From Azospirillum humicireducens (GTDB lineage Bacteria; Pseudomonadota; Alphaproteobacteria; Azospirillales; Azospirillaceae): 64,000 bases of DNA. The translations under genes and the position numbers were made by a program. The stretch's first letter is position 1. The number at the start of each line of letters is the position of its first letter. This document shows positions 39,720-50,138 of this stretch, in pieces. The notes beneath the pieces are model-generated. The model ran no database searches. It saw nothing but the letters and a program-made list of their open reading frames with translations, and had not been told where the DNA came from. The DNA lies in contig NZ_CP015285.1 in the NCBI RefSeq assembly GCF_001639105.2, forward strand, positions 2,534,501 to 2,598,500. The letters are read 5' to 3'.

Positions 39720-40454
39720 TCAGCCTCCGGTTCTTACGCTGGTCTTCTGGATTTGCGGCAGGCCGTCGAGCAGGGCGGCGACGGATGGCAGGATGCGCTC
39801 CACGATCACCGCCACGCCCTGGGCATTGGGATGCAGCCCATCCGGTTGGATCAGCGCCTGCTGCAACGCCACCCCGTCGAGGAAGAAGGGATAGAGCGGC
39901 ACATTGTAGGTCTTCGCAAGGTCGGGATAGATGGCATTGAACTTGTCGGTATAGGGCTTTCCCAAACTGGGGGAGGCATACATGCCGGCCAACAGGGTCG
40001 GAATCCTGCGGTCCTTCAAGGTCTTCAGGATGGCGTCGAGATTGTCCTTCGCCTGACCGGGGTCGAGCCCGCGCAGCATGTCGTTGGCGCCCAACTCCAC
40101 GATGGCGGCGTCCGGCTTTTCGGCCAGCGCCCAGTCCAGCCGCGCCCGGCCGCCGGCGGTGGTGTCGCCCGACACGCCGGCATTGATGACGGTGACGCTG
40201 TATCCCTTCGCGGCCAGCGCCTTTTCCAGCTGGCGGGTGAAGCCCTGTGGTTCCGGCAGGCCGTAGCCGGCGGTCAGGCTGTCGCCCAGCGCCAGCAGCT
40301 TCACCGGCTGCGCGGCGGCTGCGCGGGTCGGAACGGTCATCGATACCCCTGACGCAAAAACGAGGGCGAGTGCGGCGCCGATGGCGCCCATGTTGAAAGC
40401 CCGGCGGGTCGTGCCATATGGCGATGGTCCGTTCCGCTTGTGCGAGAGTCGCAT
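39720..40454 (-). CDS. tesA: GDSL-type acyl-CoA thioesterase/arylesterase TesA, probable Tat export
   Basis: SGNH hydrolase of 244 residues; GDSLTAGYG supplies the nucleophilic serine, GANDML the block III residues and DGLHPNAQG the catalytic Asp and His. ATG 40454 gives an N-terminus with TRRAFNMG before a hydrophobic stretch, a fair match to a twin-arginine signal; ATG 40391 would remove it. The start codon overlaps that of ybbA on the other strand. Confidence 0.88.
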   Translation of the reverse strand: MRLSHKRNGPSPYGTTRRAFNMGAIGAALALVFASGVSMTVPTRAAAAQPVKLLALGDSLTAGYGLPEPQGFTRQLEKALAAKGYSVTVINAGVSGDTTAGGRARLDWALAEKPDAAIVELGANDMLRGLDPGQAKDNLDAILKTLKDRRIPTLLAGMYASPSLGKPYTDKFNAIYPDLAKTYNVPLYPFFLDGVALQQALIQPDGLHPNAQGVAVIVERILPSVAALLDGLPQIQKTSVRTGG

Positions 40455-41235
40455 GTCCAAGGTCCAATCCTCTGCAACGTCGTCCAATTCCATCGCCCGA
40501 CCCCTCCCCGATTCAATCGGCAACGATTCCATCGTGGAACTCGACGACGTCCACTTGAGATTGGACAGCGGTGCCGGGCCCGTCAACATCCTGCGCGGCG
40601 TTAATCTTCAGGTGGCCGCCGGGGAGCGGGTCGGCGTCGTCGGCCCCAGCGGTTCCGGCAAATCGACCATGATGATGGTGATGGCCGGCCTGGAACGCCC
40701 CAGCGGCGGCACTGTCCGCGTCGCCGGGCAGGAGCTGAACCGGCTGGACGAGGACGGCCTGGCGCGCTTCCGCCGCCAGCATGTGGGGATCGTCTTCCAG
40801 GCTTTCCATCTGGTGCCGACGATGACGGCGCTGGAGAATGTCGCAATCCCGCTGGAATTCGCCGGGGTCGCCGACGCCTTCGACCGCGCCCGCATCGGGC
40901 TGGAGCAGGTGGGGCTTGGGCACCGCATCCACCATTATCCCGGCCAGTTGTCGGGCGGCGAACAGCAGCGAACCGCATTGGCCCGCGCCTTCGTGACCGA
41001 GCCGTCGCTGCTTTTGGCCGACGAGCCGACCGGCAACCTCGACATCGACACCGGCGCCACCATCGTGACGCTGCTGTTCGATCTGGCCGAGCGGCGCGGC
41101 ACCACGCTGGTGCTGATCACCCACGACCCGAGCCTCGCCGCCCGCTGCGATCGGACGGTCCGGCTGGCCGACGGCCGCATCGCCGACGACGGGCAGGCGG
41201 CACGACGCGCAAGGCTGCAGGCGGCGGGGGAGTGA
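40453..41235 (+). CDS. ybbA: ABC transporter ATP-binding protein YbbA
   Basis: ATPase of 260 residues of the lipoprotein-exporter-like (MacB/LolD) class: Walker A GPSGSGKS, signature LSGGEQQRTALARA, Walker B LLLADEPTGN. Together with YbbP it forms an ABC complex of uncertain substrate next to tesA, as in Escherichia coli. The family core starts near residue 28, so a GTG near 40534 is possible. Confidence 0.88.
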   Translation: MSKVQSSATSSNSIARPLPDSIGNDSIVELDDVHLRLDSGAGPVNILRGVNLQVAAGERVGVVGPSGSGKSTMMMVMAGLERPSGGTVRVAGQELNRLDEDGLARFRRQHVGIVFQAFHLVPTMTALENVAIPLEFAGVADAFDRARIGLEQVGLGHRIHHYPGQLSGGEQQRTALARAFVTEPSLLLADEPTGNLDIDTGATIVTLLFDLAERRGTTLVLITHDPSLAARCDRTVRLADGRIADDGQAARRARLQAAGE

Positions 41236-41261
41236 GCGGGATGATGGTCCAAGCGCAGGGT

Positions 41262-41378
41262 GCCCCCTCCCTCCCACGGCTTCGCCGCGGGTCCCTCCCT
41301 CCCCCGCCTTTGACGGTGGAGGGTAAGATTGCGGCAGTTCCCTCTCCCGCGAAGCGGGGGAGGGTTAGGGAGGGGGTA
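41262..41378. repeat. REP-like palindromes between ybbA and ybbP
   Basis: Contains CCCCCTCCCTCCC, then CCCTCTCCCGCGAAGCGGGGGAGGG, ending GGTTAGGGAGGGGGT. The G-rich end supplies the apparent ribosome site for ybbP. Confidence 0.85.
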
Positions 41379-41383
41379 GGCGC

Positions 41384-43909
41384 ATGACCAACCTCACCCT
41401 CGCGCTCCGCCTTGCCCGGCGGGAGTTGCGCACCGGCCTGAAGGGCTTCTGGGTTTTCCTCGCCTGTCTGGCGCTGGGCGTTGCCGCCATCGCTTCGGTG
41501 CAGTCGGTGTCGAGCGGATTGCTCGACGGGCTGGCCAATGACGGGCGCTCCATCCTCGGCGGCGACGTCGCGTTGCGGCAACTTTACAACCCGCCAGCCG
41601 ACGACCAGATGGCGGCGCTGACCGCCGGCGGCCGGGTGTCGACCTCCGCCGAGATGCGGGCGATGGCGCGCGCCGATGACGACGTCCGCTCTTCGCTGGT
41701 CGAGCTGAAGGCGGTCGACAACGTCTACCCGCTCTACGGCACGGTCACCCTGGAGGGCGGCGGCGACCTGCGGGACGCGCTGGCACAGAAGGACGGCCGC
41801 TGGGGTGCGGTGATCGAAGCGAGCCTCGTCGACCGGCTGGGCGTGAAGACCGGCGACACCATCCATGTCGGCGAGGGCGCCTATCGCGTCGCCGCCGTTC
41901 TGGACCGCGAGCCGGACCGTGCCTCCTCCAACGCCTTTTCCCTCGGACCGCGCCTGATGGTGGCGCTGCCGTCGCTGCAGGGCACCGGGTTGCTGCAACC
42001 CGGCAGTCTCACCTGGTGGAGCGCCAAGGTCGCGCTGCCGCCGCAGACCGACCTGAAGGTATGGCAGGAGGATTTGCGCGCCCGCTTCCCCGATGCGCCC
42101 TGGCGGATCCGCGACTACACCAACGCCTCACCGCAGATCGAGCGCTTCATCGACCGCATGACGCTGTTCCTGACGCTGGTCGGGCTGACGGCGCTGCTGG
42201 TCGGCGGCGTCGGGGTGGGCAATGCGGTGCGCAGCCATCTGGATTCGCGTGCCCGAACCATCGCCATGCTGAAATGCATCGGCGCGCCGGGCGCGCTGGT
42301 GTTCCAGCTCTATCTGGCGCAGATCCTGGCGCTGGCGCTGCTGGGCATCGTGATCGGGCTGGCGCTGGGGGCGGTGGCGCCGCTGGCGCTGGGCCGTCTG
42401 CTCGACGGCGTGCTGCCGGTGTCCGCCCATATCGGCGTCTATCCGGGCGCATTGGCATTGGCCGCCCTCTATGGCGTGCTGACGGCGCTGACCTTCTCGC
42501 TCTGGCCGCTCGGCCGGGCGCGCGAGGTGCCGGCCGGCGCGCTGTTCCGCGACGTGATCGCTCCGGCCGCCGGAAGGCCGCGTCTGCCCTATACCCTGGC
42601 GATGATCGGGGCGGCGGTGGCGTTGGCCGGGCTGGCTGTGCTGACGGCGCACAACAAGATCTTCGCCCTGTGGTTCGTCGGCGGCTCCATCGCCACCTTC
42701 ATCGCCTTCCGCGCTGCGGCGGCACTGGTCACCTGGGGGGCGAGGCGCGTGGGCCGTGTCCGTCGTCCGGGATTGCGGCTGGCGCTCGCCAACCTGCACC
42801 GGCCGGGCAACCCGACGGCGGCGGTGGTGCTGTCGCTGGGTCTCGGCCTGACGGTGCTGGTCGCCATCGCGCTGATCCAGGGCAACTTCTCCCGCCGGGT
42901 GTCGGAGACGATCCCGCAGGACGCCCCCAGCTTCTTCTTCGTCGACATCCAGCGCGACCAGTTCGATCCCTTGCGCGACCTCGTCACCGGCATTTCCGGC
43001 ACCAGCGCCTTCGAGGCGGTGCCGAGCCTGCGCGGCCGGATCGAGCGGGTGAACGGGCAGGAGGCCGAGAAGGCGCTGGTCAACCCGGAGCAGGCCTGGA
43101 TCCTGGCCGGCGACCGCGGCATCACCTATTCGGCAACGCTGCCGAAGCACTCCACCGTCACCGCCGGCAGCTGGTGGGCAACCGACTATGCCGGCCCGCC
43201 GCTGATCTCGATCCACCAGAGCGTCGCCGAGGCGTTCGGCATCGGCCCAGGCGCCACCCTGGTCGTCAACATCCTGGGCCGCAGCATCGAGGCCAAGGTC
43301 GCCAACGTCCGCGCCGCCGATTTCAGCAGCATGGCGATCAACTTCACCATGGTCTTCGCCCCCGGCACGCTGGAGGGCGCACCCCAGACCTGGGTCGCCA
43401 CCGTCCGCGCCACGCCGGATGCCGAGACGCAGGTGCAGCGCGCCGTGCTGCAGCGCTTCCCCAACATCACCATGGTCCGGATCAAGGACGCGCTCGATAC
43501 GGTGTCGGAGATGCTGGGCCATATCGGCACGGCGGTCCGCATCGTCGCCGGCATCACGCTCGCCGCCGGCACGCTGGTGCTGGCCGGCGCGGTGGCTGCC
43601 GGTCACCGCCGCCGGGTCTACGACGCGGTGGTGCTGAAGGTGCTGGGGGCGACGCGCGGCGACGTGCTGCGCGCCTTCCTGCTGGAATACGGGCTGCTCG
43701 GCCTGCTGACCGCTGTCATCGCCGGCGGCATCGGCACGCTGACCGCCTGGGCGGTGCTGCGCTTCCTGATGCGGTGGGAATGGAGCTTCCTGCCGTCGGC
43801 GGTGGTCACCACCGCCTTGCTCAGCACGGCGATCACGCTCGCTTTCGGGTTCTATGGTACTTGGCGGGCATTGGGCCAGCCGTCCGCGCCATTGCTTCGC
43901 AACGAGTGA
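41384..43909 (+). CDS. ybbP: ABC transporter permease YbbP (FtsX-like)
   Basis: The 841-residue membrane protein has the long FtsX-type layout: an N-terminal helix (GFWVFLACLALGVAAIASV), large extracytoplasmic regions, several helices around residues 260-350, and a final trio at the C-terminus. It pairs with ybbA, and the two could move a hydrophobic substrate processed by TesA, though this is inference. The Escherichia coli homologue is slightly shorter (about 800 residues). Confidence 0.88.
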   Translation: MTNLTLALRLARRELRTGLKGFWVFLACLALGVAAIASVQSVSSGLLDGLANDGRSILGGDVALRQLYNPPADDQMAALTAGGRVSTSAEMRAMARADDDVRSSLVELKAVDNVYPLYGTVTLEGGGDLRDALAQKDGRWGAVIEASLVDRLGVKTGDTIHVGEGAYRVAAVLDREPDRASSNAFSLGPRLMVALPSLQGTGLLQPGSLTWWSAKVALPPQTDLKVWQEDLRARFPDAPWRIRDYTNASPQIERFIDRMTLFLTLVGLTALLVGGVGVGNAVRSHLDSRARTIAMLKCIGAPGALVFQLYLAQILALALLGIVIGLALGAVAPLALGRLLDGVLPVSAHIGVYPGALALAALYGVLTALTFSLWPLGRAREVPAGALFRDVIAPAAGRPRLPYTLAMIGAAVALAGLAVLTAHNKIFALWFVGGSIATFIAFRAAAALVTWGARRVGRVRRPGLRLALANLHRPGNPTAAVVLSLGLGLTVLVAIALIQGNFSRRVSETIPQDAPSFFFVDIQRDQFDPLRDLVTGISGTSAFEAVPSLRGRIERVNGQEAEKALVNPEQAWILAGDRGITYSATLPKHSTVTAGSWWATDYAGPPLISIHQSVAEAFGIGPGATLVVNILGRSIEAKVANVRAADFSSMAINFTMVFAPGTLEGAPQTWVATVRATPDAETQVQRAVLQRFPNITMVRIKDALDTVSEMLGHIGTAVRIVAGITLAAGTLVLAGAVAAGHRRRVYDAVVLKVLGATRGDVLRAFLLEYGLLGLLTAVIAGGIGTLTAWAVLRFLMRWEWSFLPSAVVTTALLSTAITLAFGFYGTWRALGQPSAPLLRNE

Positions 43910-44054
43910 TTCCCCCAGCGGAAAGCCATAGCAAAAACGAAACGTGAAAGCTTTTTCATCTTGGAGAACCGCTGCCGATTCCTATTGAACCGTATTGCGG
44001 ACTCGCCAATATGTCATCCCGACGGGATCACCCTATTCCACCGAGGAAACCAAC

Positions 44055-44780
44055 ATGGCAGACCCGACCTATAACCGCTTCGCGACCGCAGGCCGCGCGA
44101 CAGATCGGGGATACTTCGACGAAGGCCTGCGGCAGCACATGCTGCGCGTGTACAACTACATGGGCGCCGGCCTGATTCTGACGGGTCTGGTCGCCGCCCT
44201 GGTGTCGTCCAGCCCGGCCATGATGGCGACCATCTTCGGCACGCCGCTGAAGTGGGTTGTGATGCTGGCTCCGCTGGCTTTCGTGATGGTGCTGTCCTTC
44301 GGCATCCAGCGCCTGTCCTTCGCATCGGCACAGATGATCTTCTGGGCCTATTGCGGCGCGATGGGCCTGTCGATGTCGGCCATCTTCCTGGTCTTCACCG
44401 GGGCGTCGATCGCGCTGACCTTCTTCGTCACCGCCGCGACCTTCCTGGCGATGAGCCTGTACGGCTACACCACGAAGGCCGACCTGTCGAAGATGGGCTC
44501 GTTCCTGATGATGGGCGTCATCGGCCTCGTCATCGCCGGCCTGGCGAACATCTTCTTCCAGTCGCCGGCCCTGCACTTCGCGATCTCCGCCATCGGCGTG
44601 CTGATCTTCACCGGCCTGACCGCCTACGACACCCAGGCGATCAAGGAAAGCTACGCCGAGGGCTACGATCACGAGAGCACCGGCAAGCTGGCCCTGATGG
44701 GCGCTCTGACGCTCTACCTGGACTTCATCAACCTGTTCCAGTTCCTGCTGCAGTTCCTGGGTCAGCGCAACAACGACTGA
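44055..44780 (+). CDS. Bax inhibitor-1/YccA family membrane protein
   Basis: The 241-residue product has seven predicted helices and the family's C-terminal AYDTQAIKESY with DHESTGKLALMGALTLYLDFINLF. Homologues form pH- or calcium-sensitive channels or protect membrane proteins; its own role is unknown. GAGGAAACC precedes ATG 44055. Confidence 0.9.
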   Translation: MADPTYNRFATAGRATDRGYFDEGLRQHMLRVYNYMGAGLILTGLVAALVSSSPAMMATIFGTPLKWVVMLAPLAFVMVLSFGIQRLSFASAQMIFWAYCGAMGLSMSAIFLVFTGASIALTFFVTAATFLAMSLYGYTTKADLSKMGSFLMMGVIGLVIAGLANIFFQSPALHFAISAIGVLIFTGLTAYDTQAIKESYAEGYDHESTGKLALMGALTLYLDFINLFQFLLQFLGQRNND

Positions 44781-44820
44781 TCGCGGGACTTCTGATCGGA
44801 CACGCAGAGCATCGAAACAG

Positions 44821-44852
44821 CCGCCCGGAAGCACCCGCTTCCGGGCGGTTTT
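44821..44852. terminator. Bidirectional terminator
   Basis: CCGCCCGGAAGC and GCTTCCGGGCGG form perfect 12-bp arms around ACCC, followed by TTTTC. It ends the Bax-inhibitor gene and lies 14 bases from the convergent SAM hydrolase gene end. Confidence 0.9.
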
Positions 44853-44865
44853 CTTTTGGGCCCGC

Positions 44866-45594
44866 TCAGGACTCCACCGTCACCGGATCGCCGACCTTGA
44901 GACCCAGCACGCCCTCGGCACGCCCGCGGTTGACGGCGATCTCGGCCAGGCCGTTGGAGTTCTCATACCACAGCGGCTCTCCCGGCCCGACGGCACCGAA
45001 GGTGCGGGCGCGGGTGACGCGGGCGCCACCGGCGGTCAGCAGCGCGTCGGCGGGCAGGGCGGAGGCCCGCAGGCCGGTCATGGCGTTGCCGTAGACATCG
45101 ACATAGACGATGCGCGGCAGCTCGTCCGGCCAGTCCGGGCGGTCGATGGCGGCGAGATCGAGCGGGCTGCGCTGCACCGGCCGGCCGGTCGCCAGATCGG
45201 CGGCGACGGGGGCGAACAGGTCGCGGCCATGGAAGCTGGCGGACAGCCGGTCCGGAATCCAGTCGATGGCCCAGGCGTTTAGCGACGTTGCGCGGCGGGC
45301 GATCAGGGCGAAGAGGCCGTTGTCGGGGCCGACGAACCAGCGCCCGTCCGCCTCGACCATCACCGGAAGCCGGTCGGTGCCGACGCCGGGATCGACGACA
45401 CAGAGAAAGATGCTGCCGGCGGGGAAGGCCGGGGCATAGGCCGCCAGGAGATAGGCCGACAGTTGCGGGTCGAAGGCGGGGGCGTCGGCGAACAGGTCGA
45501 TGACCGGGGCGGTGGGCGCCTGTTGCACCAGCACCGCCTTCATCTGGCCGGTGTAGGGGCCGGAGAGGCCGAAGTCGGTGAAGAGCAGGATCAT
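44866..45594 (-). CDS. S-adenosyl-L-methionine hydrolase, DUF62 (adenosine-forming)
   Basis: The 242-residue product belongs to the SAM hydrolase / fluorinase superfamily: LFTDFGLSGPYTGQMK at the start, VVDPGVGTDRLP and GPDNGLF, then YVDVYGNAMTGL. Most members hydrolyse SAM to adenosine and methionine. ATG 45594 gives the usual N-terminus. A REP element lies upstream. Confidence 0.88.
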   Translation of the reverse strand: MILLFTDFGLSGPYTGQMKAVLVQQAPTAPVIDLFADAPAFDPQLSAYLLAAYAPAFPAGSIFLCVVDPGVGTDRLPVMVEADGRWFVGPDNGLFALIARRATSLNAWAIDWIPDRLSASFHGRDLFAPVAADLATGRPVQRSPLDLAAIDRPDWPDELPRIVYVDVYGNAMTGLRASALPADALLTAGGARVTRARTFGAVGPGEPLWYENSNGLAEIAVNRGRAEGVLGLKVGDPVTVES

Positions 45595-45620
45595 GGGGTT
45601 TCGTTCTCTCCGCGGTTTTG

Positions 45621-45744
45621 CCCCCTCCCTAACCCTCCCCCGCTTGTCAGCGGGAGAGGGAACTCCGCTGCTCCTTCGCATATTCTCAGCCTGACAAGCG
45701 TCCTACCCCCTCTCCCGCGAAGCGGGGGAGGGATGGGGAGGGGG
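45621..45744. repeat. REP-like palindromes between the SAM hydrolase and phoB genes
   Basis: CCCCCTCCCTAACCCTCCCCCGC at one end mirrors GCGGGGGAGGGATGGGGAGGGGG at the other; each half also forms its own hairpin. Confidence 0.87.
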
Positions 45745-45762
45745 CACCCGAAGCCAGCACCC

Positions 45763-46467
<705 letters not shown>

Positions 46468-46573
46468 GGAGGCTCCGTTCACAGCGCGCGTCTCGACGTT
46501 AACCGGCATGGGACAGCCTTTTCAACAAAGGAGGGAAGGGGCGCAAGCATTGGCAAGGGCTCGGGAGCAGGGC

Positions 46574-47404
46574 TCAGCCATAGCGGCCGGTGATGTAGCC
46601 CTGGGTGCGCTCGTCGCGCGGGTTGGTGAAGATTTCCTCGGTGTCGTCGCACTCCACCATCTCGCCCAGATGGAAGAAGGCGGTGCGCTGCGACACGCGG
46701 GCGGCCTGCTGCATGTTGTGGGTGACGATGACGATGGTGTAGTTGGCCCGCAGCTCGTCGATCAGCTCCTCGATATGGGCGGTCGCAATGGGGTCGAGCG
46801 CCGAGCAGGGCTCGTCCATCAGGATCACCTCGGGGCTTACGGCGATGGCGCGGGCGATGCACAGCCGCTGCTGCTGGCCGCCGGACAGGCTGGTTCCGGG
46901 CTCGCGCAGGCGGTCCTTGACCTCCGCCCACAGGCCGGCGCGCTTGAGCGACGTCTGCACCACCTCGTCCAGCTCGTCACGGCCCGAGGCCAAGCCGTGG
47001 ATGCGCGGGCCGTAGGCGATGTTGTCGTAGATCGACTTGGGGAAGGGGTTCGGCTTCTGGAACACCATGCCGACGCGGGCGCGCAGCTGCACCGCATCGA
47101 CAGCCTTGCCGTAGACATCCTCGCCATCCAGCGCGATCCGCCCTTCGACCCGGCAGTCCTCGATGGTATCGTTCATCCGGTTCAGGCAGCGCAGGAAGGT
47201 CGATTTGCCGCAGCCGGACGGGCCGATCAGCGCCAGCACCCGGTTCTCATGGATGTCCAGGTCGATGCCCTTCAACGCCTGCTTTGCGCCGTAGAACACC
47301 TTTACCCCGCGGGCGGTCATCTTTGCCGGCAGGTCCGCACCGGACCGCTGGCCAGGGTGGTTGTCTGCGCGGGGCCGCAGCTTCAGCGGGTTCTGAATGC
47401 TCAT
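46574..47404 (-). CDS. pstB: Phosphate ABC transporter ATPase PstB
   Basis: ATPase of 276 residues with [25 protein letters not shown] and [11 protein letters not shown], and the PstB-specific [16 protein letters not shown]. It powers PstSCA uptake. It follows pstA by 5 bases. Confidence 0.96.
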   Translation of the reverse strand: MSIQNPLKLRPRADNHPGQRSGADLPAKMTARGVKVFYGAKQALKGIDLDIHENRVLALIGPSGCGKSTFLRCLNRMNDTIEDCRVEGRIALDGEDVYGKAVDAVQLRARVGMVFQKPNPFPKSIYDNIAYGPRIHGLASGRDELDEVVQTSLKRAGLWAEVKDRLREPGTSLSGGQQQRLCIARAIAVSPEVILMDEPCSALDPIATAHIEELIDELRANYTIVIVTHNMQQAARVSQRTAFFHLGEMVECDDTEEIFTNPRDERTQGYITGRYG

Positions 47405-47409
47405 GGCGC

Positions 47410-48735
47410 TTACCACCGTCTCTCGAAAATCTTGCGCAGGATCACGGCCGTCCCGTTCAGCAGGATCAGGATGCCGAGCAGGATCAGGATCGCCGCAGAG
47501 GTGCGTTCGGTGAAGGCACGCTCCGGGCTGTCCGCCCACATGTAGATCTGCACCGGAAGCACCGTGGCGCTGTCGGTCAGCCCATGGGGCACGTCGACGA
47601 TGAAGGCGACCATGCCGATCATCAGCAGCGGCGCCGTCTCTCCCAGCGCGCGGGCCATGCCGATGATGGTTCCGGTAAGGATGCCGGGCATCGCCAGCGG
47701 CAGGACATGGTGCAGAACCGTCTGCAGGGGCGAGGCGCCGATGCCCAGCGCCGCCTCGCGGATCGATGGCGGCACCGCCTTCAATGCGACACGGGCCGAG
47801 ATGATGATCACCGGCAGCGTCATCAGCGCCATCACCAGCCCGCCGACCAGCGGCGCCGAACGCGGCATGCCGAAGAAGCCCAGGAACACCGCCAGACCCA
47901 GCAGGCCGAAGATGATCGACGGCACCGCGGCGAGGTTGTTGATGTTCACCTCGATCAGGTCGGTCCAGCGGTTCTTCGGCGCGAATTCCTCCAGATAGAC
48001 CGCGGCGGAGATGCCGACCGGCACCGACAGCGCCATTGTCACCAGGAGCGTCAGCAGCGAGCCGACGATGGCGCCGCCGATGCCGGCCTGCTCCGGCTCC
48101 CGGCTGTCGCCGGCGGTGAACAGGGTGGTGTTGAAGCCCTGCGCCAGCGCGCCGGAAGCCAGCAGCGCATCGGCCGCAGCGATCTTGGCGTCGCTGAGCC
48201 CGCGCTCGCTCTCCGGCAAATCACGGCGGTAGCGGCCCTTGACCAGCTGGTCGATCTCGTCGTCGGCGCGCACCCAGACGGTCAGCGTGGTGCCGACCAG
48301 CGCCGGGTTCTTGGCGACCATCGCCTCCAGCTCGTAGGGCGCGCCCGACGACAGCAGGTCGTTCAGCACGCGCTTGCCGGCGCGGTCGGTCACCTGCGGG
48401 AACTGGGCATGGAGCGCCCGGCGCAGGATGGGGGCATAGTTGCGCTCAGCCACCTCGGCCGGGTCCAGCGTCACCTCCAGCCGGATCCGCGCTTCCCAGA
48501 AGGCGGTGCTGCCCTTGGCGACGATCGAGCCCAGCAGCACCACCAGCATCAGCGCAGCCAGCGCCACCGCCGCCGCCCCGGCCAGCCGGAAGCGGCGTTC
48601 CGCGGCATGGCGGGCGCGCAGGCGGCGGGCGAAGGCCTCGCTCCGGACGCGCGACTTCGCCGGACCGTGGGAGCCGGGGAAGGAGGCAGGGGAGGGCGTC
48701 ACGGCCGCCGCGTCCTGCTCGACGAGGTCAGTCAT
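47410..48735 (-). CDS. pstA: Phosphate ABC transporter permease PstA
   Basis: The 441-residue product is longer than enterobacterial PstA (about 300) because of a 190-residue N-terminal region typical of alphaproteobacterial DUF3333-type PstA, with one helix ([19 protein letters not shown]) and a soluble part. The permease core starts near residue 225 and includes [20 protein letters not shown], the ATPase-contact loop. It overlaps pstC by 8 bases. Confidence 0.93.
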   Translation of the reverse strand: MTDLVEQDAAAVTPSPASFPGSHGPAKSRVRSEAFARRLRARHAAERRFRLAGAAAVALAALMLVVLLGSIVAKGSTAFWEARIRLEVTLDPAEVAERNYAPILRRALHAQFPQVTDRAGKRVLNDLLSSGAPYELEAMVAKNPALVGTTLTVWVRADDEIDQLVKGRYRRDLPESERGLSDAKIAAADALLASGALAQGFNTTLFTAGDSREPEQAGIGGAIVGSLLTLLVTMALSVPVGISAAVYLEEFAPKNRWTDLIEVNINNLAAVPSIIFGLLGLAVFLGFFGMPRSAPLVGGLVMALMTLPVIIISARVALKAVPPSIREAALGIGASPLQTVLHHVLPLAMPGILTGTIIGMARALGETAPLLMIGMVAFIVDVPHGLTDSATVLPVQIYMWADSPERAFTERTSAAILILLGILILLNGTAVILRKIFERRW

Positions 48736-50110
48736 ATTTTTCCCGATAGGTCCGGACCACCCGCAGGGCGACCATGTTGAGGCAGAGCGTGACGAGGAAC
48801 AGCACAAGGCCGAGACCGAAGGCCGACAGAGTCTTCGGGCTGTCGAACTCCTGGTCGCCGACCAGAAGGGTGGCGATCTGGGTGGTGACGGTGGTCACAG
48901 CCTGCAGCGGGTTGGCGGTCATGTTGGCGGTCAGGCCGGACGCCATGGTGACGATCATCGTCTCGCCGATGGCGCGGCTGACCGCCAGCATCACCGCGGC
49001 GACGATGCCCGGCAGCGCCGCCGGCAGGACCACCTGCTTGATGGTTTCCGACTTGGTGGCGCCGAGACCATAGGAGCCGTCGCGCAGGCTCTGCGGCACC
49101 GCATTGATGACGTCGTCCGACAGCGAACTGACGAAGGGGATGATCATCACCCCCATGACGATGCCGGCCGCCAGCGCCGATTCCGAACTGACGTCCAGCC
49201 TCAGGGCCTCGCCCACCGAGCGCACGAAGGGCGCCATGGTCAGCGCGGCGAAGAAGCCATAGACCACGGTCGGAATGCCGGCCAGGATCTCCAGCGCCGG
49301 CTTCAGCCAGGTGCGCACGCCGCGCCCGGCATATTCGGACATATAGATCGCCGCCATCAGCCCGACCGGAACCGCCACCAGCATGGCGATGACCGTGATG
49401 AGAAGCGTGCCGGCGAACAGCGGGATCGCGCCGAAGGAGCCGCTGGAGCCGACCTGATCGGCCCGCATCGCCATCTGCGGGCTCCAATGGGTGCCGAACA
49501 GGAAGTCGAGCGGCGAGACGACGGTGAAGAAGCGCAGCGCCTCGAACAGCAGCGACAGGACGATGCCGACCGTCGTCAGGATGGCGACCATCGAACAGAT
49601 GACCAGCGCCACCCGCACCACCCGTTCCACCGCAGGGCGGGCGCGCAGGTCCGGCCCGATGCGGTGGCGGCCCCAGCCGAGGCCGGCGACGGCAAGGCTG
49701 GCGCCGACCGCCAGCAGGCTCCAGTCGGCAAGGTCGCGCAGCTCCGCATAGCGGCGGGCCGCATCCTGCACCAGGGGATCGGGCTCGCGCCCGGTGGCGA
49801 TGCCGCGGGCAATGTTGAGGATGTCGGCCTTCAGCAGCGCGACCGATTGGCCGTCACCGGTGGTCAGCCGTTCCGGCAGGGAGGAGAGGACCAGCTGCAG
49901 GACGAGCCAGCCCTCCGACGCGGTCCAGGCCACGAACAGGAGAAGCGCCGGCAGCCCGGCCCACAGCGCCACATAGACGCCGTGGTAGGACGGCACCGAA
50001 TGCAGTTCCGCCACCCGCCCGCCGACGGACGCCGCCGCGCGGGACCGGCCGGTCATGAAACCGATCACGGCGAGCAGGGCCAGGATCAGGGCGAGAAGGG
50101 TCAGCTGCAT
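48728..50110 (-). CDS. pstC: Phosphate ABC transporter permease PstC
   Basis: Permease of 460 residues. An N-terminal membrane region of about 190 residues precedes the standard core, with PVGLMAAIYMSEYA, LAGIPTVVYGFFAAL and the coupling segment GLGATKSETIKQVVLPAALPG. It follows pstS by 28 bases and overlaps pstA. Confidence 0.94.
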   Translation of the reverse strand: MQLTLLALILALLAVIGFMTGRSRAAASVGGRVAELHSVPSYHGVYVALWAGLPALLLFVAWTASEGWLVLQLVLSSLPERLTTGDGQSVALLKADILNIARGIATGREPDPLVQDAARRYAELRDLADWSLLAVGASLAVAGLGWGRHRIGPDLRARPAVERVVRVALVICSMVAILTTVGIVLSLLFEALRFFTVVSPLDFLFGTHWSPQMAMRADQVGSSGSFGAIPLFAGTLLITVIAMLVAVPVGLMAAIYMSEYAGRGVRTWLKPALEILAGIPTVVYGFFAALTMAPFVRSVGEALRLDVSSESALAAGIVMGVMIIPFVSSLSDDVINAVPQSLRDGSYGLGATKSETIKQVVLPAALPGIVAAVMLAVSRAIGETMIVTMASGLTANMTANPLQAVTTVTTQIATLLVGDQEFDSPKTLSAFGLGLVLFLVTLCLNMVALRVVRTYREKYD

Positions 50111-50138
50111 GCGGAATGCCCGGAGGGAGAAAGGATGG

